Assembly (NCBI GenBank): GCA_021413675.1
Contig: JAIOQA010000050.1
Span: forward strand, 24,753-88,752
DNA: 64,000 nucleotides
Reading direction: 5' to 3'
Source: Deltaproteobacteria bacterium
GTDB taxonomy: Bacteria > Myxococcota_A > Polyangia > Haliangiales > Haliangiaceae
The notes beneath the pieces are model-generated. The model saw only the letters and a program-made list of their open reading frames with translations, made no database searches and was not told where the DNA came from. Shown piece by piece: positions 17,990-25,760 of this stretch (its first letter is position 1; each line of letters begins with the position of its first letter). Made by a program: the position numbers and the translations under genes.

Positions 17990-17995
17990 ATTGTA
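17990..17995 (-). promoter_or_regulatory. -10 element of leaderless AraC gene
   Basis: On the minus strand the hexamer reads TACAAT and ends exactly 6 nt before the GTG start codon, so the predicted first transcribed base is at or next to the start codon. No clear -35 is seen. Confidence 0.5.
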
Positions 17996-18076
17996 GCGCT
18001 GGCGCGCCGGCGCACGGGAATGGCGCATCCGCGAACACCGCCACATCTAGGGTCCGCCGCAACCAAGGAGCCTCCG

Positions 18077-18478
18077 ATGATCCGCGCCGCCGCCCTCCCG
18101 TTCGCCCTCCTCCTCGCATGCGCCAGCCGCGCCGCCGCGCCCGCCGCGCCCGCCAGCGCGACCGCGTCACCATCCGCAGACGAGCTGCTGGCGAGCCTGC
18201 GTGCGGCGACCAGCGCGCCGCCGTCGAACTCCGCGTGCGCCACCGCGCCAACGCTGGGCGAGGCGGTCAGCCACGCGATCGAAGCGCGCGGCGACGCGGC
18301 GCCACCGGAGACCGGCTGCGAGGCCGCCGCCAGCGGATGGCACTGCACCACGACCATCCACGGACCGGGTGCGCCGACGCCCGACGGCGATGGCGGCCCC
18401 GCGCTCTGGCTCGAGTACCAGGTCGGCGCGGACCGCGCGATCGACTGGGCCAGCGTCACGTGCGGCGAGCAGGCCTGA
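18077..18478 (+). CDS. Small lipoprotein
   Basis: 133 residues with a lipoprotein signal (MIRAAALPFALLLACAS, lipobox LLAC) and an Ala/Pro linker. The mature part has four Cys (SACATAP, TGCEAA, WHCTTT, TCGEQA), likely two disulfides. Unlike most genes here it has a good Shine-Dalgarno (AAGGAG, 18065-18070) and a short leader behind TAGGGT (18048-18053). Divergent from the AraC gene, which may regulate it. Function unknown. Confidence 0.75.
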   Translation: MIRAAALPFALLLACASRAAAPAAPASATASPSADELLASLRAATSAPPSNSACATAPTLGEAVSHAIEARGDAAPPETGCEAAASGWHCTTTIHGPGAPTPDGDGGPALWLEYQVGADRAIDWASVTCGEQA

Positions 18479-18484
18479 CCACCG

Positions 18485-18515
18485 CGCCGCGATCGACGAC
18501 GTCTCGCCGTTCCCC
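18485..18515 (+). repeat. 31-bp direct repeat, copy 2
   Basis: Exact copy of the 3' end of the sulfatase-fold gene (17090-17120), now non-coding and sitting 7 nt after a lipoprotein gene. It marks the far edge of a 1.4-kb segment that either was inserted or arose with a tandem duplication. Confidence 0.9.
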
Positions 18516-18548
18516 TTACGTCCTGCCCGGCCCCCCGGCGGCGCCCGG

Positions 18549-19199
18549 CTACTGCGTGCGCAGGTTGTCGAGCCGGACCTCGACGCTGGTCTCGGCGCCC
18601 GCGCCGAGGCCGACGCCGGGCGCGGCGATGACGGTCAGCTGGATCGTGAGCCGACCCGCGGTCGCGAGCCCGGCGATCGGCACGGTCACATCGCGGGCCT
18701 GATCGGCGACCGTTCCGACTGGAAACGACTTCGACCACAGCGAGGTCGTGCCCTGCGCCGTGAACAGCATCTCGAGCGTCGCGACGCCCGCTCCCCCGGC
18801 GGCCTGCGGCACTGTCCCCACCGCCTCGTAGTCAAATCGCAGCTCGGTCACCGCCGACAGATCGACGTCGTCCTGCCGGATCCCCGCGGTCGAGCTCGAC
18901 AGCTCGCTCTGCGCCGGTAGCGCCATGAAGTACTGGCCATCGGTCGGCACGAAGCCGGTGCCGCTGCGCTGGCTTGGGAACACCGGGATCCTCGGCAGGT
19001 TGACGCAGATCGGCTCCCAGCTCGCTGCCGTCGGCACGCCCTGAACGCCGCAGGCGACGCTGGCGCCGGCCTCCTCGAAGCTGGGGTTCTGCAGTCCCTC
19101 CGCTCCACAGCCAGCCGCCAGCACGGAGACCGCGCACCACCCGACCGATCCCATCGCCATGGCTCCAGCTATCCGCGATCGGGTCGCGAACGCAAGCAT
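18549..19199 (-). CDS. Lipoprotein with beta-sandwich (CBM-like) domain
   Basis: 216 residues from the ATG at 19199. That start gives a proper n-region (MLAFATRSR) before the hydrophobic stretch and lipobox LAAGC; the ATG at 19160 or 19154 would also work. The mature protein starts GAEGLQNPSFEEAG, the NxSFE opening of carbohydrate-binding or PEP-CTERM-like jelly-roll domains, and runs in alternating strands to the C-terminus (SVEVRLDNLRTQ). It probably binds glycans or acts as a surface module; no catalytic residues are visible. Confidence 0.7.
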   Translation of the reverse strand: MLAFATRSRIAGAMAMGSVGWCAVSVLAAGCGAEGLQNPSFEEAGASVACGVQGVPTAASWEPICVNLPRIPVFPSQRSGTGFVPTDGQYFMALPAQSELSSSTAGIRQDDVDLSAVTELRFDYEAVGTVPQAAGGAGVATLEMLFTAQGTTSLWSKSFPVGTVADQARDVTVPIAGLATAGRLTIQLTVIAAPGVGLGAGAETSVEVRLDNLRTQ

Positions 19200-19263
19200 G
19201 GCGTTCTGACGCACCTCACACGCGGTCCTTGTGGGTTGCGCAGCCTGGCCGGATACTCGACGC

Positions 19264-20154
19264 ATGAGGAGCACGAGGAGCGTGCGGGGCGTCGCCGTGG
19301 TCACGGTCGGGGTGTTGATGCTGGCCGCGGTCTCGCGACCGGCGCGCGCCGACTCGACGACGACCTGCGAGGTCGATTCCTGGGGCGACGTCGTGTGCAC
19401 GACGACCTCGTCGTCGTCTCCGGCGTACGGCAACGTGGGCCGGTCCACCGTCGGCGGCGTCGCCGGGCTCACGATCCTCGCCGGCCTGGTCGCGTCGCTG
19501 TTCTACAGTCGCTCCGATTCGACCAACGTCGCCGCCGACCACGAACTCGCGCTCGGCATCATGGTCGGTGTCGAGCTGCTGCCCAACCCGCTGGTGATGT
19601 ACCGCGACGGCGACGCGCCGGACCCCGCGCTGAAGGCGCAGTGGCAGCACAAGGTCACCGTGATCGCCGAAGCCTGGGGCGGGGTCGTGCGCGACGCGAG
19701 CGCCGCCCCCGCGCCGATCGGCGGAGGTCGAGTCACCTTTGGCCGCGGTCGGCTGGGCCTCGACGTCGGCGGCGAGACCGCGGCCACGCCGTCGCGCGAC
19801 AGCCTCGTGTCCGCCCACCTGCTGCTGCGCGCGCCGCCGCGTAGCCGCGCCGTCATCGCGCTCGGCATCGGCGCCGCCCGCGTCGCGTTCGGCGGGCAGG
19901 TCCGCACCGGCGTCGACGTGACCGTGCCGCACACGTACATCATCACGCACGACGACACCACCGGCGCTGCAGACGTCGTCATCGTGAGCCGACCTGGCCT
20001 GTTCTTCGGCAACAAGGGCACCGACGTGCACTTCGATCTCGGCCTGATCGTGCCGGTGGCGTCGCGCGTCGCCGTCGAGGTCGGCGGCGGCGTGTTCTCG
20101 TTCGACCATCAGATCAGCGCGCGCGGCGCGCTCGGCCTCGCGATCGGGCTGTAG
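19264..20154 (+). CDS. Secreted protein, probable outer-membrane barrel
   Basis: 296 residues with a Sec signal (MRSTRSVRGVAVVTVGVLMLAAVSRPARA). A first hydrophobic segment after a Ser/Thr-rich stretch is followed by strands with alternating small hydrophobic and polar residues, ending in a strand finishing LGLAIGL with no terminal aromatic. GATACT (19252-19257) lies 6 nt before the ATG, suggesting a leaderless mRNA. No family recognised. The stop is 4 nt from the convergent stop of the next gene. Confidence 0.6.
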   Translation: MRSTRSVRGVAVVTVGVLMLAAVSRPARADSTTTCEVDSWGDVVCTTTSSSSPAYGNVGRSTVGGVAGLTILAGLVASLFYSRSDSTNVAADHELALGIMVGVELLPNPLVMYRDGDAPDPALKAQWQHKVTVIAEAWGGVVRDASAAPAPIGGGRVTFGRGRLGLDVGGETAATPSRDSLVSAHLLLRAPPRSRAVIALGIGAARVAFGGQVRTGVDVTVPHTYIITHDDTTGAADVVIVSRPGLFFGNKGTDVHFDLGLIVPVASRVAVEVGGGVFSFDHQISARGALGLAIGL

Positions 20155-20158
20155 CGCG

Positions 20159-21739
20159 TCAGGGCGCGGCGTCGACCGCGACGTCGGCCGCGCCGAAGGT
20201 CACGCGGCCGTCGCCATCCGCATCGATCAGCACCGGGTTCGCGATCGCGAACGGCGTGACGCCGGGCCGGCCCTTCTCCTGCTGGTACGTGCCGGTCATC
20301 TCGACGGGGATCGTGCCCTCACCGCCCGCGTCGACGCCGATCCACGTGTCGGCCGCGCCGACCTCGAGCGGGACCGAGATCGTGGTCTCGCGCTGCGCCG
20401 TGATCGGGATCGTCCGCGCGATCGTCCCGCCGACCCGGATCCGCGCGGCGTCGACGCCGCACCACGCGGCGTGGGCGATCGTGACCTCGAGCGTGACCGC
20501 CCCGCCCTTCGCGGTCAGCGCCTGGCCCGGCCCGGCGCTCGCGCCGCCGGCGGTCGCCCGCACCGCGAGCCACGGGCACGTCGTCGCGACCGCGCGCCGC
20601 CCCCGGATCGCCCCGACGAAGCCCGTGACATCGAACGGCGCGAGCCGGCGATCGGCCATGAACACGTAGCTCCGCGCGAGCCCGTCGCGCACGCCGTTCA
20701 GGTGATGCGTGTCGCTGTTGCCGACCGCGGTCACGAGCGCGCCGTGCGCGATCAGCGTGTAGAAGTCGCGGACGCTGTCGTCGATGCGCCGATCGCCGGG
20801 CGCGTTGAACGAGGTGTGGCCGTTGAGCACCTCGACCGCGTCGAAGCCGAGCGGGAACGGCGGCGGCCACGCCGTCCCGTTCCAGCCCGTGCCGTCGTAG
20901 AGCGCGTAGAAGCGGAAGCGCGGGTGGTTGACCTGCACGATCGGTCGCCCCGGCGCGGCGCGCGCGGCGTCCATCATCTGCGCGACCGACCAGCTCTTGA
21001 TGGCCTCGAACGACGGCGAGCCGCCGCGCTCCTGATCGCGCGCGACCCCGACCGGGTACATGCCCAGGTGGACGCGATCGTTCCCGAACTCGTTGCCGGC
21101 GATCGTCGCGATCGCACCGTCGAGGCCCGCCGCGTGGATCGCGCCCGCGCCGTCGTCGTTGACGTCGTGGTTGGTCAGCGCGACGACGTCGATGCCGGCG
21201 GCGGCCTCGGTGCGCAGACGGATCGCGTCCGGCAAGCCCGAGTCGTTCGACGTGGCCGCGTGGACGTGGAGGTCCGCGGCCACCGCGCCATCGGCGCGCC
21301 ACGCGCGCACCAGCGGGATCGTCAGCTCGGTCCGGCCGGTCGCGGCGATCTCGATCTCCCCTTCCCAGCGCTCGTGCTCGAAACCGCGCCACGCCGACAC
21401 CCGGTAGCGCCCCGGCGCGATCGCGCAGTCCTTCTTGCCGTCGCCGTCGAGCGGCAGCTCGCCGACGCCAGCGGTCACGACGATGCCATCCCACGTGCCG
21501 AGCGCCGTGCCGGCCTTGCAGAGCCCGGCGATCTGCCGCTTGCCGTCGTTGTAGTCGCGGGTCCCGAGGTGCACCGGCTCGGTGCCGCGCCAGAGCAGCA
21601 CGCGCCCCGACAGCGGCGGGCCGTTCACCCCATCGGTGATCCGCACGACGAGCGCCCCGGACGTGGTCGGCGTCGACGAGCGGCACGCGGCCAGCGCGAC
21701 CGCGAGCACCGCGCCAGCGAGTTGAGCGGAGCGACGCAC
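20159..21739 (-). CDS. CehA/McbA-like PHP-fold metallohydrolase lipoprotein
   Basis: 526 residues from a GTG, with a lipobox (ALAAC, Cys19). After a carboxypeptidase-regulatory-like beta domain (about 30-140) comes a PHP-type metal-dependent domain: ADLHVHAATSND, NHDVNDD, GNEF, VQVNHPR and GNSDTHH give the His/Asp ligand set expected for CehA/McbA hydrolases (carbaryl-type ester or phosphoester cleavage). The C-terminus ends in a calcium-site-like DADGDGRVTFG. Acts outside the inner membrane. It lies 37 nt downstream of the transglycosylase gene and is likely co-transcribed. Confidence 0.85.
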   Translation of the reverse strand: MRRSAQLAGAVLAVALAACRSSTPTTSGALVVRITDGVNGPPLSGRVLLWRGTEPVHLGTRDYNDGKRQIAGLCKAGTALGTWDGIVVTAGVGELPLDGDGKKDCAIAPGRYRVSAWRGFEHERWEGEIEIAATGRTELTIPLVRAWRADGAVAADLHVHAATSNDSGLPDAIRLRTEAAAGIDVVALTNHDVNDDGAGAIHAAGLDGAIATIAGNEFGNDRVHLGMYPVGVARDQERGGSPSFEAIKSWSVAQMMDAARAAPGRPIVQVNHPRFRFYALYDGTGWNGTAWPPPFPLGFDAVEVLNGHTSFNAPGDRRIDDSVRDFYTLIAHGALVTAVGNSDTHHLNGVRDGLARSYVFMADRRLAPFDVTGFVGAIRGRRAVATTCPWLAVRATAGGASAGPGQALTAKGGAVTLEVTIAHAAWCGVDAARIRVGGTIARTIPITAQRETTISVPLEVGAADTWIGVDAGGEGTIPVEMTGTYQQEKGRPGVTPFAIANPVLIDADGDGRVTFGAADVAVDAAP

Positions 21740-21776
21740 GGCGATCTCAGCGAGGCGCAGCCAGGATCACGCGCGC

Positions 21777-22445
21777 TCAGCGACCGCCACGGGCCGCCGC
21801 TTCCTTGGCTTTTTCCTCGTAGTACCGGTCGAGCACGGTCTTCAGGTACTGCCGCGTGTACTTGTACGGGGGGACGGTGTTGCCGTACTTCGCGATCGAG
21901 CCCGGGCCCGCGTGGTACCCGGCGATCGTCAGCACGATGTCGCCGTCGTACTTGTTCGCGAGCACGCGCAGGAGCCGGGTGCCGCCGAGGATGTTCTCGC
22001 GCGGATCCCACACGTCCTTCACGCCCATCTCGACGATGACCTCGGGCATGAGCTGCATCAGCCCCTTGGCGTCCATCGACGACACGACCCGCGGGTCGTA
22101 GTCGCTCTCGCTGTGGATCACCGCGCGGATCAGCGCCTGCGGGATCCGGTACAGGTCGCTGGCCTCCTCGATGTACGCGTCGTAGCGGTGGAAGCGCTCG
22201 GGCGAATTGTCGCGCGAGGGCACCTTGTCGCAGCGCGGGCAGCCACCGCGCTCGGCCGCCGCCTTCGAGCCGTTCGACGGCGCCTCGTCGATGACCTTCT
22301 TCCACTTCCCGGCACCACCGCCGCGCGGCTTGATGTTGGTGAAGTGCACGACGCCCTCGTCGTCGGTCCACGAGTAGATGTCGGCACGGACCGGGCGCGC
22401 GATCGCCAGGGCGAGGAGCAAGCAGGACAGGGGGACGACACGCAC
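21777..22445 (-). CDS. Lytic transglycosylase (DUF4124 + SLT)
   Basis: 222 residues from a GTG, chosen because it gives a clean signal peptide (cleavage near VRA-DIY) and has TACGAT 8 nt upstream with a TTGCCG -35 at 17-bp spacing; the ATG at 22505 would overlap nadB. Residues 22-70 are a DUF4124 domain (DIYSWTDDEGVVHFTN). A Cys pair follows (CPRC). Residues about 85-200 are the Slt fold: catalytic Glu113 in HSESDYDP, GLMQLMP (128-134) and AGYHAGPG (175-182). It cuts peptidoglycan strands with 1,6-anhydro-MurNAc formation. Confidence 0.92.
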   Translation of the reverse strand: MRVVPLSCLLLALAIARPVRADIYSWTDDEGVVHFTNIKPRGGGAGKWKKVIDEAPSNGSKAAAERGGCPRCDKVPSRDNSPERFHRYDAYIEEASDLYRIPQALIRAVIHSESDYDPRVVSSMDAKGLMQLMPEVIVEMGVKDVWDPRENILGGTRLLRVLANKYDGDIVLTIAGYHAGPGSIAKYGNTVPPYKYTRQYLKTVLDRYYEEKAKEAAARGGR

Positions 22446-22453
22446 GCAGCGAA

Positions 22454-22482
22454 ATCGTAACAGGTGGGGTCCCCGACGGCAA
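22454..22482 (-). promoter_or_regulatory. Promoter of the transglycosylase gene
   Basis: On the minus strand TTGCCG (22482-22477), a 17-nt spacer and TACGAT (22459-22454) form a housekeeping-type promoter ending 8 nt before the GTG. It lies back to back with the nadB start, whose own TACATT is at 22491-22496. Confidence 0.55.
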
Positions 22483-22503
22483 AAACCCGCTACATTGCGG
22501 CGC

Positions 22504-24102
22504 ATGGCGTCGGCCTCCGAGACCCTCGAGACGGACTACCTCGTCCTCGGCACCGGCATCGCCGGGCTCAACTTCGCGCTCCTGGCCGCCGAGCACGGCA
22601 AGGTCACGATCGTCACCAAGAAGGGCATCTCGGACACGAACACGAACTGGGCCCAGGGCGGCGTCGCCGCGGTGCTCGGCTCGGACGACTCGGTCGAGCA
22701 GCACATCGAGGACACGCTCACGGTCGGCGACGGTCTCTGCGATCGCGACATCGTCGAGCTGTGCGTCGCGGGCGGCCCGGCCGCGGTCGCGCGCTTCCTC
22801 GAGTTCGGCGTGCGCCTCGACCGCGGCGACGACGGCGGCCTCGACCTGACCCGCGAGGGCGGCCACAGCCGCCGCCGCGTCGTCCACTACGCCGACGTCA
22901 CCGGCCGCGAGATCCAGCGCGCCTTCAGCGAGGCGGTCCGCCGCCACCCCAGCATCACGATCATCGAGGACCACATCGCCGTCGACCTCCTGTCGATGGC
23001 CAAGTACGGCGGCGAGCCGGCGTGCTTCGGGGCGTACATCCTCGATCAGCGCACCGGCACGGTCCGCGCGATCGCCGCGCGCGCGACGATCCTGGCCACC
23101 GGCGGCGCCGGCAAGGTCTACGTCTACACCTCGAACCCCGACGTCGCGACCGGCGACGGCATCGCGATGGCGTACCGCATCGGCGCGGCCGTCTCGGATC
23201 TCGAGTTCGTGCAGTTCCACCCCACGGTGCTCTACCACCCGCACGCCAAGAGCTTCCTCATCACCGAGGCCATGCGCGGCGAGGGCGGGATCCTGCGGAC
23301 GCCCGACGGCAAGGCGTTCATGGAGAAGTACCACCCGAAGAAAGAGCTCGGCCCGCGCGATGTCGTGGCGCGCGCGATCGATCACGAGATCAAGGCGACC
23401 GGCGCGGACAACGTGCTGCTCGACATGACCCACCTCGACGGCGAGTTCGTGACCAACCGGTTCCCGAACATCGCCGAGCGCTGCGCCGAGCTCGGCATCG
23501 ACATCACCCGCCAGCCGATCCCGGTCGTGCCCGCGGCCCACTACATGTGCGGCGGCGTGAAGGTCGACGCCGACGGCCAGACGACGATCAAGAACCTCTA
23601 CGCGATCGGCGAGACCGCGCGCACCGGCCTGCACGGCGCCTGTCGCCTGGCCTCGAACTCGCTCCTCGAGGGCATGGTGTTCTCGGCGCGCGCCGCCGAG
23701 CACGCCCGCAACGCCCCGCGCGTCCGCCCGTCGCAGATCGCGCCGTGGAGCTCGGGCAACGCGACCGACTCCAACGACGCGATCGTCGTCGCGCTGAACT
23801 GGGAAGAGGTCCGCCGGTTCATGTGGTCGTACGTCGGCATCGTGCGCTCCGACAAGCGCATCGAGCGCGCGCGCCGCCGCATCGGCGTGCTGCGCGAGGA
23901 GATCAACGAGTACTACTGGGACTTCAAGATCACCGGCGATCTGATCGAGCTGCGCAACCTCGCGCTGGTCGCGCACCTGATCATCGAGAGCGCCCGGCGC
24001 CGCAAGGAATCGCGCGGCCTGCACTACACGCTCGACTACCCGAACAAGCTGCCCGAGGCGACGCCGTCGGAGATCCAGCTGACCAACGGCCCGCACGCCT
24101 GA
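22504..24102 (+). CDS. nadB: L-aspartate oxidase
   Basis: 532 residues. First step of de novo NAD synthesis: FAD-dependent oxidation of L-aspartate to iminoaspartate in the cytoplasm. The FAD-binding LGTGIAGLNFALLA is at the N-terminus. Family signatures include TNTNWAQGGVAAV, EFVQFHPT, EAMRGEGGILR, the active-site stretch VVPAAHYMCGGV, and GLHGACRLASNSLLEG. The C-terminal helical domain is present, so length is normal. TACATT (22491-22496) lies 7 nt before the ATG. nadA and nadC are not in the window. Confidence 0.96.
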   Translation: MASASETLETDYLVLGTGIAGLNFALLAAEHGKVTIVTKKGISDTNTNWAQGGVAAVLGSDDSVEQHIEDTLTVGDGLCDRDIVELCVAGGPAAVARFLEFGVRLDRGDDGGLDLTREGGHSRRRVVHYADVTGREIQRAFSEAVRRHPSITIIEDHIAVDLLSMAKYGGEPACFGAYILDQRTGTVRAIAARATILATGGAGKVYVYTSNPDVATGDGIAMAYRIGAAVSDLEFVQFHPTVLYHPHAKSFLITEAMRGEGGILRTPDGKAFMEKYHPKKELGPRDVVARAIDHEIKATGADNVLLDMTHLDGEFVTNRFPNIAERCAELGIDITRQPIPVVPAAHYMCGGVKVDADGQTTIKNLYAIGETARTGLHGACRLASNSLLEGMVFSARAAEHARNAPRVRPSQIAPWSSGNATDSNDAIVVALNWEEVRRFMWSYVGIVRSDKRIERARRRIGVLREEINEYYWDFKITGDLIELRNLALVAHLIIESARRRKESRGLHYTLDYPNKLPEATPSEIQLTNGPHA

Positions 24103-24122
24103 GGCTCGGCGGATCCGCGGTC

Positions 24123-24139
24123 CGTCGAGATACTCGACG
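24123..24139. promoter_or_regulatory. Palindrome over the hpf -35 region
   Basis: A perfect inverted repeat with 7-bp arms (CGTCGAG, 3-nt centre ATA, CTCGACG). It sits where the -35 would be for the TAGAAT -10 at 24147-24152. There is no T-run, so it is more likely an operator than a terminator for nadB, but this is inference. Confidence 0.4.
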
Positions 24140-24146
24140 CTCACGC

Positions 24147-24209
24147 TAGAATCTTCGTACTTTCCGACATGTCAGGCGCGCGCCACCTTGGTCTCACACC
24201 CAAGGAGGC
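24147..24209 (+). promoter_or_regulatory. hpf leader with Shine-Dalgarno hairpin
   Basis: TAGAAT (24147-24152) is a good -10. The leader contains an inverted repeat 24182-24191 / 24200-24209 (GCCACCTTGG against CCAAGGAGGC; nine pairs and one A-A mismatch, 8-nt loop). The right arm contains the whole Shine-Dalgarno AAGGAGG (24202-24208), 5 nt before the GTG start. When folded, the ribosome site is hidden. Confidence 0.6.
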
Positions 24210-24213
24210 CACC

Positions 24214-24540
24214 GTGCAGATCGACATCCACACCCGCCACCTCGATGACACCGACGAGCTCCGCCGCGATGCGCGTGCCCGGCTGATCACCACGTTCGCG
24301 CGCTTCGCCGCCCGCATCCGGCGCGTGCGGGTCGTGATCGAGGACGTCAACGGCCCGCGCGGCGGCGTCGACAAGCGCTGCCGGATCGAGGTCGACGGCC
24401 TCGCGCACGGCCCGCAGGTCTTCGTCGCCGATGCCGACCATCCGTTCGCCGCGCTCGGCCGCGCGGTCGAGCGCGCCCGCCGCTGGGTCGCGCGCGCCGC
24501 GGTTCACCCGCGCCGCCCGGCGCGGGGTGCGATGGCCTGA
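24214..24540 (+). CDS. hpf: HPF/RaiA-like ribosome-associated factor
   Basis: 108 residues from the GTG at 24214, fixed by the strong Shine-Dalgarno AAGGAGG 5 nt upstream; an in-frame ATG at 24169 lies in the leader. The sequence has the S30AE fold of ribosome hibernation factors: QIDIHTRHLD strand, helix LRRDARARLITTFARFAARI, then RVRVVIEDVNGPRGGVDKRCRIEV, and a second helix with RAVERARRWV. These proteins sit in the 30S decoding channel and stop translation in stationary phase. It is of the short type, with no C-terminal dimerisation domain. Confidence 0.75.
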   Translation: MQIDIHTRHLDDTDELRRDARARLITTFARFAARIRRVRVVIEDVNGPRGGVDKRCRIEVDGLAHGPQVFVADADHPFAALGRAVERARRWVARAAVHPRRPARGAMA

Positions 24541-24550
24541 TCGCCGGCGC

Positions 24551-25459
24551 CTACGCGAACAGCCGAGTACGCGCGGTCTCGCGGATCGCCGCGACCGCCT
24601 GGTTCTTGATCCGGCGCTCGGCGGTGATCGCGTAGAACCGCTCGCGCACGTCGTCGGTCGAGCCGAGCAGCACGACCTCGTACTGCCCGCGGATCTGCGG
24701 CGCCAGCGCCGTCGGCGCGGCGAAGACGCCCCACCCCGCCTCGCCGATCGTCTTGAGCAGCGCGCTGTCCTCGACCTCGGCGACGACCTTCGGGTGCACG
24801 TCGTTGCGCGCGAACCACTCCTCGAGCGCCCGGCGCAGCGGCGACTCCCAGGTCGGCAGCACCATCGGCGCGCCATCGAGGTTCTTCGGGAAGCCGCGCC
24901 GCGCGACGTCGAGCGAGCTCGCCGCGAAGAAGCTGGTGCCGCACTCACCGAGGAGGTGGCTGTACGCCTTCACGCCCGACCCGACCGGCAGCGGCGCGTC
25001 CGACACGACGACGTCGACGGTGTGCGCCGCCAGATCGGCGAGCAGGCGCTCCGGCCGATCCTCGCGCAGGATCAGGTGCACCGCCGCACCGCCGCGCCGG
25101 AGCGGCTCGAGCAGCATCCGCGTGAGCAGCTTCGGCACCGCGTCGGCGACGCCGATCGACAACCGCTCCGGCTGCCCGGTCGGCCGCCCACGCACCGTGT
25201 CCACGAGCTCGCGCCCGAGCGAGAAGATCTCCTCGGCGTAGCGCTGCACCACGTGCCCGACCTCGGTCAACACGAGCCGCCGCCCCTGCCGGACGAACAG
25301 CCGCTCGCCCAGGACGTCCTCGAGCTGCTTGATCTGGGTCGAGATCGTCGGGTGGGTCAGGTGCAGCTTGGTCGCTGCCTGGGCGATCGTGCCCTCGCGC
25401 GCCACCATCCAGAAGTAGAGGAGGTGGTGGTAGTTCAACCACTCGAGCGGCTGGGTCAT
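24551..25459 (-). CDS. nhaR: LysR-family regulator, NhaR-like
   Basis: 302 residues. The N-terminal helix-turn-helix begins WLNYHHLLYFWMVAREGTIAQAATKLHLTHPTIS, the signature of NhaR rather than other LysR proteins, followed by the linker helix and a periplasmic-binding-like effector domain. NhaR activates the Na+/H+ antiporter nhaA in response to Na+ in enterics; no antiporter gene is in the window, so the target here is unknown. A TAGGTT hexamer lies 9 nt upstream of the ATG on this strand. Its stop is 10 nt from that of hpf (convergent). Confidence 0.85.
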   Translation of the reverse strand: MTQPLEWLNYHHLLYFWMVAREGTIAQAATKLHLTHPTISTQIKQLEDVLGERLFVRQGRRLVLTEVGHVVQRYAEEIFSLGRELVDTVRGRPTGQPERLSIGVADAVPKLLTRMLLEPLRRGGAAVHLILREDRPERLLADLAAHTVDVVVSDAPLPVGSGVKAYSHLLGECGTSFFAASSLDVARRGFPKNLDGAPMVLPTWESPLRRALEEWFARNDVHPKVVAEVEDSALLKTIGEAGWGVFAAPTALAPQIRGQYEVVLLGSTDDVRERFYAITAERRIKNQAVAAIRETARTRLFA

Positions 25460-25650
25460 GGTCGAAAAAACCTACGCCACGAGGCGAATGCTGCAAGGCC
25501 CCCCACCGTGCGCTTTCACACCGGCCACCGTGAATCCGCGTTGACGATCGGCCGCCCGCGACCGGCGCTCGGCGTCCCAACCACGCGAACTTGCTCGAGC
25601 CATCCCCGCGCGTTCGCCGGCGCCTGACCAGCCGTGCGCGCCGCGAGAGC

Positions 25651-25760
25651 TGGCATCCGCCTCGCAATAGCGTCGGTCCGTACTCCTCGCTGCACTTCGA
25701 CGGACGGCCACGTAGCGAGGAGGGCCGCCGGGGCATCGTGCCCCGGCGGTCAGCTTTTTT
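25651..25760 (+). ncRNA. Candidate small RNA with strong terminator
   Basis: No protein is plausible here. A sigma-54-like element (TGGCAT, 5 nt, TCGCA; GG and GC 10 nt apart) lies at 25651-25666. Transcription from it would start near 25678 and give an RNA of about 80 nt: a 9-bp stem (CTCCTCGCT 25683-25691 with AGCGAGGAG 25714-25722) followed by the terminator. Promoter strength is uncertain because two of the usual bases differ. The RNA family is not recognised. Confidence 0.4.
25725..25760 (+). terminator. Strong intrinsic terminator
   Basis: A perfect 11-bp GC-rich stem (25725-25735 with 25739-25749, 3-nt loop TCG) followed after 5 nt by six T. It is one of the few textbook intrinsic terminators in the window. 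No plus-strand protein gene ends near it, since the nearest upstream gene is on the opposite strand. Confidence 0.9.
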
